Source: Clostridium fermenticellae (lineage in GTDB: Bacteria > Bacillota > Clostridia > Clostridiales > Clostridiaceae). From it: 64,000 bases of DNA. The notes beneath the pieces were generated by a model. The model was not told the DNA's origin, searched no databases, and saw only the letters and a list, made by a program, of their open reading frames with translations. The stretch spans positions 950,183 through 1,014,182 of the forward strand of contig NZ_CP032416.1 of assembly GCF_003600355.1 (NCBI RefSeq), written 5' to 3'. Of this stretch, positions 25,399 to 34,924 are shown in pieces. A program made the position numbers and the translations under genes. The first letter of the stretch is position 1. Every line of letters begins with the position of its first letter.

Positions 25399-26841
25399 AT
25401 GAATTCACTAAAGACTATTGTGATAAAACTTAATAACATGGATTTTAGATATGATATTTATCAATTGTTTAACATATTTTATAATTTTTATAGCATAGAA
25501 TTTTTAAATGAGAATTGGAACTACAGTGTTGATGTTTTAGATGACACTGTAGTTATTTCTGATGGAGCTAATTTAAAAAGATATGAATTTTTTAAAGGAC
25601 TTAGAACAAAACAGAGTGTAAAAAAAGCAGTTTTCGAATATCTTTCACAAAAAGAAAAAAAGGAAATTTCCTGGGGAACATTGGTTGGTATAAGACCTAG
25701 TAAAATAGCACTTGAGTTATTAAAATATGGAAAAAATTGTGATCAGATAATAGAATATTTTAAATACCATTATGACACAAGGTATGACAAAGCTAAACTA
25801 TGTGTCGATATAGCCAAATTAGAAGATAGGTTTGTAAACAAAAATAAAGATAATATCAGTATTTATATAGATATGCCATTTTGCCCGACTAGATGTTTAT
25901 ATTGTTCCTTTGCGTCAAATCCTATAGACAAGTGTAAAAAAATTGTTCCAGAATACCTCAAATGTTTGTTTATTGAATTGAATACTGTAGCAGAATATGT
26001 TAATAGAAAAAAATTGAATGTTGAGTGTATTTATTTTGGAGGTGGAACTCCGACTTCTATTAGTGATGAACAATTTGAAAAAGTTATGTATCAAATATAT
26101 AATAGTTTTGTACTTAAAAATCATGTAAGAGAATTTACAGTTGAATGCGGAAGACCAGATAGTATAACTTTAAGCAAACTGGAAAGTATGAAGAAATATA
26201 AAGTAGATAGGATAAGTATAAATCCTCAAACTATGAATGATGAAACACTCAAACTGATAGGAAGAAGGCATACTGCATGGGATGTGGCTGATAAATTTTA
26301 TACAGCAAGAAATCTGGGTTTTGAAAATATAAATATGGATATAATAGTAGGACTTCCTGGTGAAGGCTTGCATAATATAAAAAAAACCTGTGAATCTATA
26401 AAAGAGCTTGATCCGGATAACCTTACAGTTCATGGACTGTCTGTAAAAAGAGGTTCAAGGCTTCATGAAAATATGGTGAATAATATAAATTTTGCTGTAC
26501 CAGAACAGCATGAATTAAATTTGATGTATGATGAGACAATCAATTTGTCAAAAAGTATGGACATGAGTCCATATTATGTGTACAGGCAAAAGAATATGGT
26601 TGGCAATATGGAGAATATAGGATATGCAAAACGAGGTAAGGAAAGTTTATATAATATTCAAATGATAGAGGAAAAGCAAACTATTATAGCCTGTGGTGCA
26701 GATGCTGTGACAAAAGTAGTCTTTCCTGATGAAAACAGAATAGAGAGGCATTTTAATGTCAAGGATGTAAGGGAATATATAAAGAGAATCCGTGAAATGA
26801 TAGATAAGAAAATTGAGCTATTAGATACACTATATAAATAG
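25399..26841 (+). CDS. hemZ: Coproporphyrinogen dehydrogenase-like radical SAM protein HemZ
   Basis: A 480-residue radical-SAM protein of the oxygen-independent coproporphyrinogen oxidase group. About 150 N-terminal residues precede the core, as in Bacillus HemZ. The cluster Cys are C162, C166 and C169 (CPTRCLYC). The motifs FGGGTPTSI, ECGRPDSITLSKLESM, RISINPQTMND and DIIVGLPGEG follow. Many clostridia that make no haem keep this gene next to hisS, so its actual substrate here is uncertain. Upstream GGAGG lies about 13 bases before the ATG. Confidence 0.88.
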   Translation: MNSLKTIVIKLNNMDFRYDIYQLFNIFYNFYSIEFLNENWNYSVDVLDDTVVISDGANLKRYEFFKGLRTKQSVKKAVFEYLSQKEKKEISWGTLVGIRPSKIALELLKYGKNCDQIIEYFKYHYDTRYDKAKLCVDIAKLEDRFVNKNKDNISIYIDMPFCPTRCLYCSFASNPIDKCKKIVPEYLKCLFIELNTVAEYVNRKKLNVECIYFGGGTPTSISDEQFEKVMYQIYNSFVLKNHVREFTVECGRPDSITLSKLESMKKYKVDRISINPQTMNDETLKLIGRRHTAWDVADKFYTARNLGFENINMDIIVGLPGEGLHNIKKTCESIKELDPDNLTVHGLSVKRGSRLHENMVNNINFAVPEQHELNLMYDETINLSKSMDMSPYYVYRQKNMVGNMENIGYAKRGKESLYNIQMIEEKQTIIACGADAVTKVVFPDENRIERHFNVKDVREYIKRIREMIDKKIELLDTLYK

Positions 26842-26853
26842 GAGGAATTAAAT

Positions 26854-28116
26854 ATGGTTAATATACAAGCTCCAAAAGGAACTAAAGATTTGCTGCCTTC
26901 AGAATCTTATAAATGGCAGTATTTAGAGAATAAATTTAAGAAAATAGCTGCGTCATATGGATGCAGAGAAATAAGAACACCTATGTTTGAACATACAGAA
27001 TTGTTTGAGAGAGGCGTTGGAGATACTACCGATGTAGTACAGAAAGAGATGTATACTTTTAATGATAGGGCAGGAAGAAGTATAACTCTTAAACCCGAGG
27101 GTACATCACCTGCTGTAAGGGCTTTTATAGAGAATAGTATTTTCAATGAGGCACAGCCAACAAAACTTTTTTATTTTACTCCAGTGTTCAGATATGAAAA
27201 TGTACAAAAAGGAAGGTTAAGGGAACATCATCAGTTTGGAGTTGAAGTATTTGGAGCAAAAGAAGCTTCATTAGATGCAGAAATAATAAGTATTGCCATC
27301 AGAGTTTATAGAGAACTTGGAATAAATGATGTTAAGCTTAATATAAACAGTATAGGATGTCCAGAATGCAGAAAAAAGTATAATGAGGCTTTAAAAGAAT
27401 TTTTATCTAATAATTATGACAAACTGTGTGAAACATGTAAAACAAGATTTGAAAAGAACCCTATGAGAATATTGGACTGCAAAGTTCCAGGCTGCAAAGA
27501 AATAGTAAAAAATGCTCCGGTAATACTTGATTATATCTGTGATGATTGCAGGGAGCATTTTAGCAATTTGAAGAAGGATTTAAAGGCAATGGGAATTGAG
27601 TATGAAGTGGACCCACTTATTGTAAGAGGACTTGATTATTATAGTAAGACGGTATTCGAAATAATTCACAATGGAATTACTATCTGTGGCGGCGGAAGAT
27701 ACGATTATTTAATAGAGGAAGTTGGAGGCCCGTCTATGCCTGCTGTTGGATTCGGAATGGGTATAGAAAGAACTCTATTAACACTTGAGGAAAATGGTAT
27801 AGAAATACCTAAAGAACCTTATATAGACTTGTATATTGGATCAATTGGTAAAACCGCTAAGATTAGAGTGCTTAAAATTATAAATAAATTAAGAGAATAT
27901 GGACTAAGATGTGAATGCGATCACATGAATAGAAGTGTAAAGGCTGAAATGAAGTATGCAAATAAAATAGATGCAAGATTTACTTTGATCTTAGGAGATG
28001 ATGAACTAGATTCTGGTACTGCTAAATTAAAAAGAATGGAAGATGGAAAACAGTTTGATATAAATATAAATAATATAGAAGAAATAGTTAACCTTATAGA
28101 AAAAATAAATGTATAA
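26854..28116 (+). CDS. hisS: Histidyl-tRNA synthetase
   Basis: A class II synthetase, 420 residues. Motif 1 region ([24 protein letters not shown]), motif 2 ([20 protein letters not shown]), the His-specific signature [13 protein letters not shown] and GGGRYDYL, and motif 3 ([11 protein letters not shown]) are all present, followed by the anticodon-binding domain. It starts 12 bases after hemZ with AGGAGG. No T-box leader is visible. Confidence 0.97.
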   Translation: MVNIQAPKGTKDLLPSESYKWQYLENKFKKIAASYGCREIRTPMFEHTELFERGVGDTTDVVQKEMYTFNDRAGRSITLKPEGTSPAVRAFIENSIFNEAQPTKLFYFTPVFRYENVQKGRLREHHQFGVEVFGAKEASLDAEIISIAIRVYRELGINDVKLNINSIGCPECRKKYNEALKEFLSNNYDKLCETCKTRFEKNPMRILDCKVPGCKEIVKNAPVILDYICDDCREHFSNLKKDLKAMGIEYEVDPLIVRGLDYYSKTVFEIIHNGITICGGGRYDYLIEEVGGPSMPAVGFGMGIERTLLTLEENGIEIPKEPYIDLYIGSIGKTAKIRVLKIINKLREYGLRCECDHMNRSVKAEMKYANKIDARFTLILGDDELDSGTAKLKRMEDGKQFDININNIEEIVNLIEKINV

Positions 28117-28168
28117 TTTGATGTAGTATTCTAGTATTCTAATTAATTGCTAATTACTTTAGTTAGAT

Positions 28169-28226
28169 TATAGGGTTTATAATGAAAGCTTACGTATAAC
28201 TTAATCTTGGAATTATAAACCCTATA
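28169..28226. repeat. 58-bp inverted-repeat element, relative of the foldback at 50113
   Basis: A perfect 15-bp terminal inverted repeat (TATAGGGTTTATAAT and complement) encloses 28 bp. The right-hand 40 bp (28187-28226) match 50333-50372 at 36 positions. It lies in the hisS-aspS gap. It looks like a shortened member of the same repeat family, or a hairpin derived from it. Confidence 0.75.
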
Positions 28227-28273
28227 TATAAATAAATATTGAATGATTATTATATGAATTGGAGGAAATAATA

Positions 28274-30046
28274 ATGGGAGAATCATTAAGAGGACTCAAG
28301 AGAACCATAATGTGCGGGAAGCTCAGAGAAGATAATATAGATAATAAAGTCACCGTAATGGGATGGGTTCAAAGAAAAAGAAATTTAGGCAGCCTTATAT
28401 TCATAGATTTGAGGGATAGAAGTGGTATACTTCAGGTTGTATTTGGAGAAGAAATAAATAAAGAGGCTTTTTTAAAGTCAGATGGTGTTAAATCAGAATA
28501 CTGTATAGCTGTTACAGGAACTATTGTAAAAAGACAGTCTCCAAATGCAGAACTTCCGACAGGAATGGTGGAATTAAGAGGAGAATATATAAAGGTATTA
28601 TCTGAATCTGAAACACCTCCTATATACATAAAAGAAGGGCTTGATGCTGCTGAGAGTGTAAGGCTTAAGTATAGATATTTGGATTTAAGAAGACCAGATA
28701 TACAGAAAATATTTATGATAAGACATAAGATTACCAAGATCATCAGGAATTTCATGGATGAAAATGGATTTCTTGAAATGGAAACACCAGTACTTGGAAG
28801 AAGTACTCCAGAAGGTGCAAGAGATTATCTTGTACCAAGCAGGAATTTCCCGGGAAACTTTTATGCTTTACCACAATCACCTCAATTATATAAACAGCTT
28901 TTAATGGTATCCGGATATGATAGATATTTTCAAATAGCGAAATGTTTCAGGGATGAGGACTTAAGAGCGAATAGACAGCCTGAATTTACGCAGGTTGATA
29001 TGGAGCTTTCCTTTGTAGAAGAGGATGATGTTATGGAATTAAATGAGAGACTTTTACAAAGTGTATTTAAAGAAGTAGCTGGAGTAGATGTAAAACTCCC
29101 AATAGAGAGAATGACCTATAAAATTGCCATGGAGAAATATGGAAGCGATAAACCTGATTTAAGATTTGGAATGGAAATAAATGATTTGACAGATGTTGTA
29201 AAGAATATAGATTTTAAAGTGTTCCAGAATGCCATTGAAAATGGTGGCTCTATAAGAGGAATAAAAGTTCCAGAGTCCGCAGGTATGGGGAGAAAGCAAA
29301 TTGATAAATTAGTTGACTTTGTAAAAACATATGGAGCAAAAGGGCTTGTGTGGATAGCTAATAGAGAAGATGGAGTAAAATCATCGATATCAAAGTTTTT
29401 AACTGATGAACAGACTTCCGGTATATTAAATAAAATTGAAGCTAAAACAGGAGATTTGATTTTAATAGTAGCGGATAAAAATAGTATAGTGTTACAGAGT
29501 TTAGGTGCATTAAGGCTTGAAATGGCAAAAAGGCTTGGAATACTTGAGAATAATAAAAAATTTAGATTCGTATGGGTAACTGAGTTTCCGCTTCTTTCAT
29601 ATAATGAGGAAGAAGAAAGATTTGAGGCTGAGCATCATCCTTTTACTATGCCAATGGACGAAGATATAAAGTATCTTGATTCAGATCCAGGACGTGTCAG
29701 AGCTAAAGCATATGATATAGTTTTAAATGGTGAGGAACTTGGAGGAGGAAGTATCAGAATACATAATACAGATTTACAGGAAAGGATGTTTAAGGTTATA
29801 GGAATTAGCGAGGAGAAAGCCAAAGAAAAGTTTGGATATTTACTTCAGGCATTTAAATTTGGGCCACCACCTCATGGAGGACTTGCATATGGACTTGACA
29901 GAATGGTAATGTTTCTTGCTGGAACTGAAAATATAAAAGATGTAATTGCATTTCCTAAGAATCAAAATGCATTTTGTCCATTAACGGAAGCACCTAATAT
30001 TGTAGATAAAGCGCAGCTTGATGAATTGGGTATATATATTAAATAA
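28274..30046 (+). CDS. aspS: Aspartyl-tRNA synthetase
   Basis: A class II synthetase of 590 residues. An N-terminal OB-fold (VTVMGWVQRKRNLGSLIFIDLRD split over about residues 20-45), motif 1 and RSTPEGARDYLVPSR, motif 2 (FRDEDLRANRQPEFTQVD), the bacterial GAD insertion (about 290-420) and motif 3 (HGGLAYGLDRMVM) are visible. ATG 28274 is chosen because GGAGG lies 8 bases upstream; an in-frame TTG at 28259 overlaps that area. It ends in a shared bidirectional terminator. Confidence 0.96.
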   Translation: MGESLRGLKRTIMCGKLREDNIDNKVTVMGWVQRKRNLGSLIFIDLRDRSGILQVVFGEEINKEAFLKSDGVKSEYCIAVTGTIVKRQSPNAELPTGMVELRGEYIKVLSESETPPIYIKEGLDAAESVRLKYRYLDLRRPDIQKIFMIRHKITKIIRNFMDENGFLEMETPVLGRSTPEGARDYLVPSRNFPGNFYALPQSPQLYKQLLMVSGYDRYFQIAKCFRDEDLRANRQPEFTQVDMELSFVEEDDVMELNERLLQSVFKEVAGVDVKLPIERMTYKIAMEKYGSDKPDLRFGMEINDLTDVVKNIDFKVFQNAIENGGSIRGIKVPESAGMGRKQIDKLVDFVKTYGAKGLVWIANREDGVKSSISKFLTDEQTSGILNKIEAKTGDLILIVADKNSIVLQSLGALRLEMAKRLGILENNKKFRFVWVTEFPLLSYNEEEERFEAEHHPFTMPMDEDIKYLDSDPGRVRAKAYDIVLNGEELGGGSIRIHNTDLQERMFKVIGISEEKAKEKFGYLLQAFKFGPPPHGGLAYGLDRMVMFLAGTENIKDVIAFPKNQNAFCPLTEAPNIVDKAQLDELGIYIK

Positions 30047-30049
30047 ATG

Positions 30050-30085
30050 AAAATAAGCTATACCTTTTTAGATATAGCTTATTTT
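30050..30085. terminator. Bidirectional terminator between aspS and a convergent gene
   Basis: A perfect 13-bp stem (AAAATAAGCTATA and complement) has a 10-nt loop and A/T ends on both sides. It serves both aspS and the minus-strand gene ending at 30088. Confidence 0.75.
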
Positions 30086-30087
30086 GG

Positions 30088-30753
30088 TTAATTATTTAAT
30101 TTTGTTTTTAAATCAGATAAAGAGTTTGCTATTTCGGATCTAGGCAAATTACCATCTTCAAGATCACTATCTTCCTTTAGTAGGAGATCTTCATAAAATT
30201 TTAATGCAGATTTTATAGATGTTGTGCTGAAATTGTCAAATTCTAATGTTTCAAATATTATATCGTCAGCTTTGTCATATTTATGCTCACAAATATAATA
30301 ATCGATTAATTTATATTCTATATATAAAGGGAGTTTGTATTCTTTTACTCTATTTATAATTGAATTTATATCAGAAAAATAATCTTTTAAGTTTGAATCG
30401 GAACTTTTATTCAAGCATGCTTCTAAAAATAAGTTTAATGATTTAAGTAATATGCAAAATGATTCATTTTCTTTTTTTTGAAGTTCAAGTATGAAACCTT
30501 CTTCCTCTAAAAGTTTTGCCATCATTATGCATTTATCTGAGTTTATACTTCCTCCGGATTTTATCATATCTATTAGGCTTTCGTCTGAAAATGAGTTGAA
30601 AAATTTAAGACTCAATCTGAATATTTCTTTAAAAGTATCATCTATAAGAGTTATAGCTTTGTCTAAATTCCCATCTTCCTTGTTTCTTAATATTTTTCTT
30701 ATGTATTCCTCAAATTTTGCAACAAGTTCAAGTGTCATATTGCGTTTTAACAT
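30088..30753 (-). CDS. Uncharacterised helical protein, DUF6483-like
   Basis: A 221-residue cytosolic protein, almost entirely alpha-helical and rich in Leu, Lys, Asp and Ser. It has no signal peptide, membrane helix or catalytic motif. The pattern (MTLELVAKFEEYIRKILRN, TLIDDTFKEIFRLSLKFF) resembles the DUF6483 proteins of clostridia. The later half looks like degenerate helical repeats (LPLYIEYKLIDYYICEHKYDKADDIIFE). The start is set at 30753, with GGAGG 8 bases upstream. It is convergent with aspS and divergent from the ClpE-like gene. Function unknown. Confidence 0.7.
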   Translation of the reverse strand: MLKRNMTLELVAKFEEYIRKILRNKEDGNLDKAITLIDDTFKEIFRLSLKFFNSFSDESLIDMIKSGGSINSDKCIMMAKLLEEEGFILELQKKENESFCILLKSLNLFLEACLNKSSDSNLKDYFSDINSIINRVKEYKLPLYIEYKLIDYYICEHKYDKADDIIFETLEFDNFSTTSIKSALKFYEDLLLKEDSDLEDGNLPRSEIANSLSDLKTKLNN

Positions 30754-30999
30754 TTTAAGTACCTCCAATTGATATAAGTAAATATATTATATCAAAAATA
30801 AGTTTTGATTTAAATTTTAAGTTAATTATTTATGAATTATAATATATTACGATAAATAATAATATACATTTATATAGTTATATAATATACTGTTAGTATG
30901 TTTGTAATTTTTAAATAAACAATAATTAAAGAAATGAATTCTGGCATTCTGTTGATGCTAAAAAACATGGTAATTAATATTAATATGAGTAAAGTATGA

Positions 31000-31005
31000 T
31001 ATAAT
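31000..31005 (+). promoter_or_regulatory. -10 box of the ClpE-like gene
   Basis: An extended -10 (TGATATAAT) lies about 40 bp before the ATG. No CtsR or CIRCE operator was recognised in the 278-bp intergenic region, which is otherwise AT-rich without structure. Confidence 0.4.
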
Positions 31006-31046
31006 CATCATAATAATATTATATACTAGTTATGGAGATGATATAA

Positions 31047-33350
31047 ATGCAGTTGTGTTCTATTTGTCATAAAAATGTAGCTACAGTTTTTACATTGAAA
31101 GTAGAAAATGGAAAATTTGAAACTATAGGGTTGTGTCCGGAGTGTGCAAAAAATATTGGATTGCCGGCTATAAATCAATTGATGCAGCAAAATGGAATAA
31201 AACAGGAAGATATAGAAAACTTCTCAAATCAAATAAATAATATGATTGGTGAGATAGATATAGATAAATTTGCAAATAGTGATATGTTTATGAATTTGTT
31301 CAATTCTATAACACCTAATAAAAATATAGAAAATATAGAAGATGATTCTGATAAAAATAAAGATCCAGCAAAGAATGAAAAAGTTAATAATGATTCAAGT
31401 AATATTAAAACCAAAAGCAAATTATTCTCTAAGAAAAGAAAAAAACTAGATAAATACGGAACAAATTTAACAGAAAAAGCAAGGAACAATAAAATAGACA
31501 ATATAATTGGAAGAGATAGAGAGATTGATAGAATTATACAAATCTTAAACAGAAGAACTAAGAATAATCCTGTTCTAATAGGAGAACCTGGAGTTGGGAA
31601 AACTGCTATAGCAGAAGGTCTTGCACTCAAAATTGCCAATAAACAAGTGCCGGTTAAGCTGCTTGACATGGAAGTATATCTTCTGGATTTAACTTCAGTT
31701 GTTGCAGGGACTCAATTTAGAGGACAGTTTGAAGGTAGAATGAAGGAAATTGTCGAAGAGGCAAAAGAAAATGGTAATATCATTATAGTAATTGATGAAA
31801 TCCATAATATAATAGGAGCAGGTGAAGCACAGGGAGGTGCTTTAAATGCAGCTAATATACTAAAACCATCTCTTGCAAGAGGTGAGATACAAGTAATTGG
31901 AACAACGACGATTGAAGAATATAGAAAATATATTGAAAAGGATTCTGCCTTGGAGAGAAGATTTCAGCCTATTTTAGTCGAAGAACCGACAATAGAAGAG
32001 ACGATAGAGATGTTAAATGGTATAAAAAAATATTATGAGGATTATCATAAAGTAAAGATACCTGAGGAGGTTATTGAAGCAGCTGTTAATTTATCTGAAA
32101 GATATATTTCTGATAGATATTTGCCTGACAAGGCTATAGATGTAATTGATGAGGCTGCTTCAAGGGCAAATCTAAACAATAAATCTCTTTTAAATTTGGA
32201 AAATTTAAATAGGGAGCTTAATGAAATACAGAATGAAATACAGAATGCTGCAAATAGTGCTGATTACCAAAAAGCAGCTGAGCTCAAAACAAGTGAATGT
32301 AAAGTACAAACTCAGATTGATGAACTTAGAGATACAAGTTTAAATGTACAGTTAACTACAGATGACATTGCCTATGTAATCGAAGCATGGACTAAAATCC
32401 CAGTCCATAAGGTTAAGGAGAAAGAATCACAAAAGCTTTTAAATTTGGAAAATAGTCTGCACGAAAGAATTATAGGACAAAATGAGGCAGTTACAAATTT
32501 ATCTAAGGCTATAAGAAGAAATCGTCTTGGTTTTAAGAAAAAAGGGAAACCTGTATCGTTTATATTTGTAGGACCAACAGGTGTTGGTAAAACTGAGCTT
32601 GTTAAGGCACTGTCATGTGAATTATTTGGAAGTGAGGATTCACTTATACGTGTCGATATGTCTGAGTATATGGAAAAACATACTGTATCAAAATTGATTG
32701 GAGCGCCTCCTGGATATGTTGGATATGATGAAGGAGGACAGCTTACTGAAAAAGTTAGGAGAAAGCCATACTCTGTTTTACTACTTGATGAAATTGAAAA
32801 AGCGCATCCGGATGTATTTAATATGTTATTGCAGATACTTGAAGATGGAAGACTTACGGATGGTCAAGGAAGAACAGTATATTTTGATAATACTATTATT
32901 ATAATGACATCAAATGCTGGTACTGATTTTAAGGGAAATAGAATAGGATTCGGAGAAGAAAGTTATAATAGTTTAGAAAATCATGCAAAAGATTCATTAA
33001 AACAAGTTTTTAAACCAGAGTTCCTTAATAGAATAGATGATATTATAGTGTTTAAATCATTAGGAAAAGTAGAAATATATAAAATTATTGATTTAATGCT
33101 TGAAGAAGTTAAAGAAGAAGTAAGTGAGAAAAATATAACCATATCTGTAACAGATGAGGTTAAGGATTTTATATTAGATGTTGGATATGATGATAAATAT
33201 GGAGCCAGACCACTTAGGAGAGCTATTCAAAAGTATATTGAAGATGAAATTTCTGAGCAATATTTACAGGGAAAGTTTTCGGAGGGGTCAAATATAGAAA
33301 TAAGTATGATAGATGGAAAAATATCAATAAAAAATGAATTATCAAACTAA
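31047..33350 (+). CDS. clpE: ClpE-like AAA+ unfoldase with N-terminal zinc finger
   Basis: A Clp/Hsp100 ATPase of 767 residues. It opens with a four-Cys zinc finger (C4, C7, C30, C33), the trait of ClpE, in place of the ClpN repeats of ClpC. A low-complexity Asn/Lys/Asp linker runs from about 95 to 145. The first AAA+ domain has GEPGVGKTA and IIVIDEIHN. A UVR-like coiled segment (ADYQKAAELK) follows, then the second AAA+ domain with GPTGVGKTE and LLLDEIEKAH, and the C-terminal sensor domain. It is probably the partner of ClpP in stress proteolysis. It is monocistronic, with a strong terminator. Confidence 0.85.
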   Translation: MQLCSICHKNVATVFTLKVENGKFETIGLCPECAKNIGLPAINQLMQQNGIKQEDIENFSNQINNMIGEIDIDKFANSDMFMNLFNSITPNKNIENIEDDSDKNKDPAKNEKVNNDSSNIKTKSKLFSKKRKKLDKYGTNLTEKARNNKIDNIIGRDREIDRIIQILNRRTKNNPVLIGEPGVGKTAIAEGLALKIANKQVPVKLLDMEVYLLDLTSVVAGTQFRGQFEGRMKEIVEEAKENGNIIIVIDEIHNIIGAGEAQGGALNAANILKPSLARGEIQVIGTTTIEEYRKYIEKDSALERRFQPILVEEPTIEETIEMLNGIKKYYEDYHKVKIPEEVIEAAVNLSERYISDRYLPDKAIDVIDEAASRANLNNKSLLNLENLNRELNEIQNEIQNAANSADYQKAAELKTSECKVQTQIDELRDTSLNVQLTTDDIAYVIEAWTKIPVHKVKEKESQKLLNLENSLHERIIGQNEAVTNLSKAIRRNRLGFKKKGKPVSFIFVGPTGVGKTELVKALSCELFGSEDSLIRVDMSEYMEKHTVSKLIGAPPGYVGYDEGGQLTEKVRRKPYSVLLLDEIEKAHPDVFNMLLQILEDGRLTDGQGRTVYFDNTIIIMTSNAGTDFKGNRIGFGEESYNSLENHAKDSLKQVFKPEFLNRIDDIIVFKSLGKVEIYKIIDLMLEEVKEEVSEKNITISVTDEVKDFILDVGYDDKYGARPLRRAIQKYIEDEISEQYLQGKFSEGSNIEISMIDGKISIKNELSN

Positions 33351-33360
33351 ATTTTTAATT

Positions 33361-33425
33361 GCTCCCTGTTAAGTAAACGAGTTTTTTTGCCTTACTTGTT
33401 GGCTTAACAGGGAGCATATCATTTT
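33361..33425 (+). terminator. Terminator of the ClpE-like gene
   Basis: A perfect 13-bp stem (GCTCCCTGTTAAG and complement at 33403-33415) has an inner AAGTAA/TTACTT pairing, with TTTTTT shortly after. Confidence 0.75.
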
Positions 33426-33441
33426 TTAGTAATAGTCCATT

Positions 33442-33987
33442 TTAAAAAATAAGAGGAGTAACTACGGAAATCAAACGTGTGGGCTCCTTAATTGGATTAA
33501 ACCATGAATGTAAGACAGTAGAGGGATATTGAATAGAATCCCCGGCGTTTACGATATACTCTTCTTTATTTAAGGTTACAATTAAAGTGCCTTCAAGTAC
33601 ATATACGAATTCTTCTCCAGGATGACTGAACGTGCTTCCATGCATTTGTTCAGGTGGTATTGTTATCAGCATTGCTTCGAGCTTTCTTGAAAAAAAGTCT
33701 CCACTTATTCTTGAATATTCAGAGTTAGAACCTTCTAGTTTAAATACTTTAGTGTTTGATGAATTAACTAAAAAGTTGTTGATCTCTGGTGGGGTAAAGA
33801 AATAATTCATTGTAACGTTTAATGCATCTGCAATTTTCTTTAGTGATGTAATTGCAAGTGAAGAAGATCCATTTTCTATTTGAGATAAAAAGCTTACTGA
33901 AAGACCAGTCTTTTTACTTAAATCCTTTAAAGTAAGATTATTCTTTTTCCTTAAATTATGAATTTTTTCAGCTATTTCACTAATCAT
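33442..33987 (-). CDS. XRE-family regulator with cupin sensor domain
   Basis: A 181-residue two-domain regulator. The N-terminal helix-turn-helix (about 8-62: LRKKNNLTLKDLSKKTGLSV, FLSQIENG) binds DNA. The C-terminal cupin (about 108-178: HSHPGEEFVYVLEG-like core, GDSIQYPSTVLHSWFN) binds a small ligand. This architecture is common in regulators of amine, amino-acid or sulfur metabolism (PuuR/SutR type). The cupin gene and amino-acid permease 1-1.6 kb away are plausible targets, though this is inference. Its ATG has a GGAGG site on the minus strand. Confidence 0.88.
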   Translation of the reverse strand: MISEIAEKIHNLRKKNNLTLKDLSKKTGLSVSFLSQIENGSSSLAITSLKKIADALNVTMNYFFTPPEINNFLVNSSNTKVFKLEGSNSEYSRISGDFFSRKLEAMLITIPPEQMHGSTFSHPGEEFVYVLEGTLIVTLNKEEYIVNAGDSIQYPSTVLHSWFNPIKEPTRLISVVTPLIF

Positions 33988-34211
33988 TATTTTCCTCCAT
34001 TATATTTTGATGGTATTAAAATATAGAAATTAAATAAAGAAAAATTTACTAGTAAATAAGTTAAAATTTCTCTTAAATATATTAACATACAAAAAAAGAA
34101 ATTTCAATCCTATCTGTATGCGTATTAGCAAAATATGGAATTAAAATTTCAGCATATATGAAATTACTAGAGGTATTAACGGTTATTAAATAAATTAGAT
34201 ATATATGTACG

Positions 34212-34253
34212 AAGACATATTGTCACATCATAGTGATGCTGGCAATATGTCTT
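34212..34253. other. Strong stem-loop in a 324-bp intergenic region
   Basis: An 11-bp perfect outer stem (AAGACATATTG and complement) encloses an inner CATCA/TGATG hairpin. No T-run follows on either strand, so it is not a standard terminator. It may be the 3' end of the minus-strand gene ending at 34312, an operator, or a small RNA. The rest of 33988-34311 is AT-rich and shows nothing else. Confidence 0.5.
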
Positions 34254-34311
34254 AAAATGTACTTTTAAAGACTGAACTATAAAGCTGTACAATTTTTTGA
34301 ATTATTCTTAA

Positions 34312-34710
34312 TTATCTGCACCACTGCCAGTAAGGACAGAAATTTTGGCAAGGTCTCTTGCGTCTTCTTCTGCATCTTTTACGTCTTCTATTCTTTCTGC
34401 CCCTATACATATCATCGTCAATACCATTGTAATAAGGATCATAAGAGTCATTGTCTGTTTCATTATCATAATCCTCATCGTAATAATTGTAATTATAATC
34501 TTCATCGGTTGTGTAATAATCCTGGTCGGCCATCATTGGACATTTGATAGGTGATTCTCTCATCATATCATAGTAATTCATAAATGCTGGCTGAGCTATA
34601 GGACAAAAATTGTTTGATAATGTATTATCTTCGAATTTTTGTTCATCATTTTGATTGTCCTGATCGTTGATATTTTCAGGCCCTTCTGCGTCGTCTCTGT
34701 AAGGATACAT
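34312..34710 (-). CDS. Tyr/Asp-rich protein with Arg-rich, Cys-containing tail
   Basis: A 132-residue low-complexity protein with no recognised domain. It has an acidic, Asn/Asp/Glu-rich first third, then FCPIAQPAFMNYYDMMRESP, then a Tyr/Asp-rich tract (about residues 68-98), then a very basic stretch (RGRKNRRRKRCRRRRKRPC) and a Cys/Trp tail (NFCPYWQWCR). No signal peptide or membrane segment is seen. The composition recalls spore coat or exosporium proteins that self-assemble and crosslink, but that is inference. ATG 34710 is chosen as GGAGG lies 6 bases upstream. It is monocistronic. Confidence 0.7.
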   Translation of the reverse strand: MYPYRDDAEGPENINDQDNQNDEQKFEDNTLSNNFCPIAQPAFMNYYDMMRESPIKCPMMADQDYYTTDEDYNYNYYDEDYDNETDNDSYDPYYNGIDDDMYRGRKNRRRKRCRRRRKRPCQNFCPYWQWCR

Positions 34711-34924
34711 AAAATACCTCCGTAATAACAAATTACAATATTATATTATGACAGAAAATAAAATATGTTACAAAATAATAAAGATGCATATATTTAGATT
34801 GTGAAGAATATTTAGTACTAGTAGTATAAAATTATCGCAAAAAAATATATATATAATTCTGAATAATTGCTATAATTAAATAAAATGCTATATAAATACA
34901 ATTAAGTTCGGGAGGTATAGCTAA

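Noticed and set aside
28169-28226. Simple terminator of hisS
   Set aside because: No T-run follows the stem, and the right 40 bp are shared with the foldback at 50113-50372, so a repeat element is the better explanation.
26842-28273. Possible T-box leaders for hisS or aspS
   Set aside because: No AGGGTGGNACCGCG-type antiterminator is present before either gene. The GGGTGG strings elsewhere in the window are ribosome binding sites.
30769-31046. CtsR or CIRCE operator before the ClpE-like gene
   Set aside because: No GGTCAAA tandem or CIRCE inverted repeat could be found in the region.
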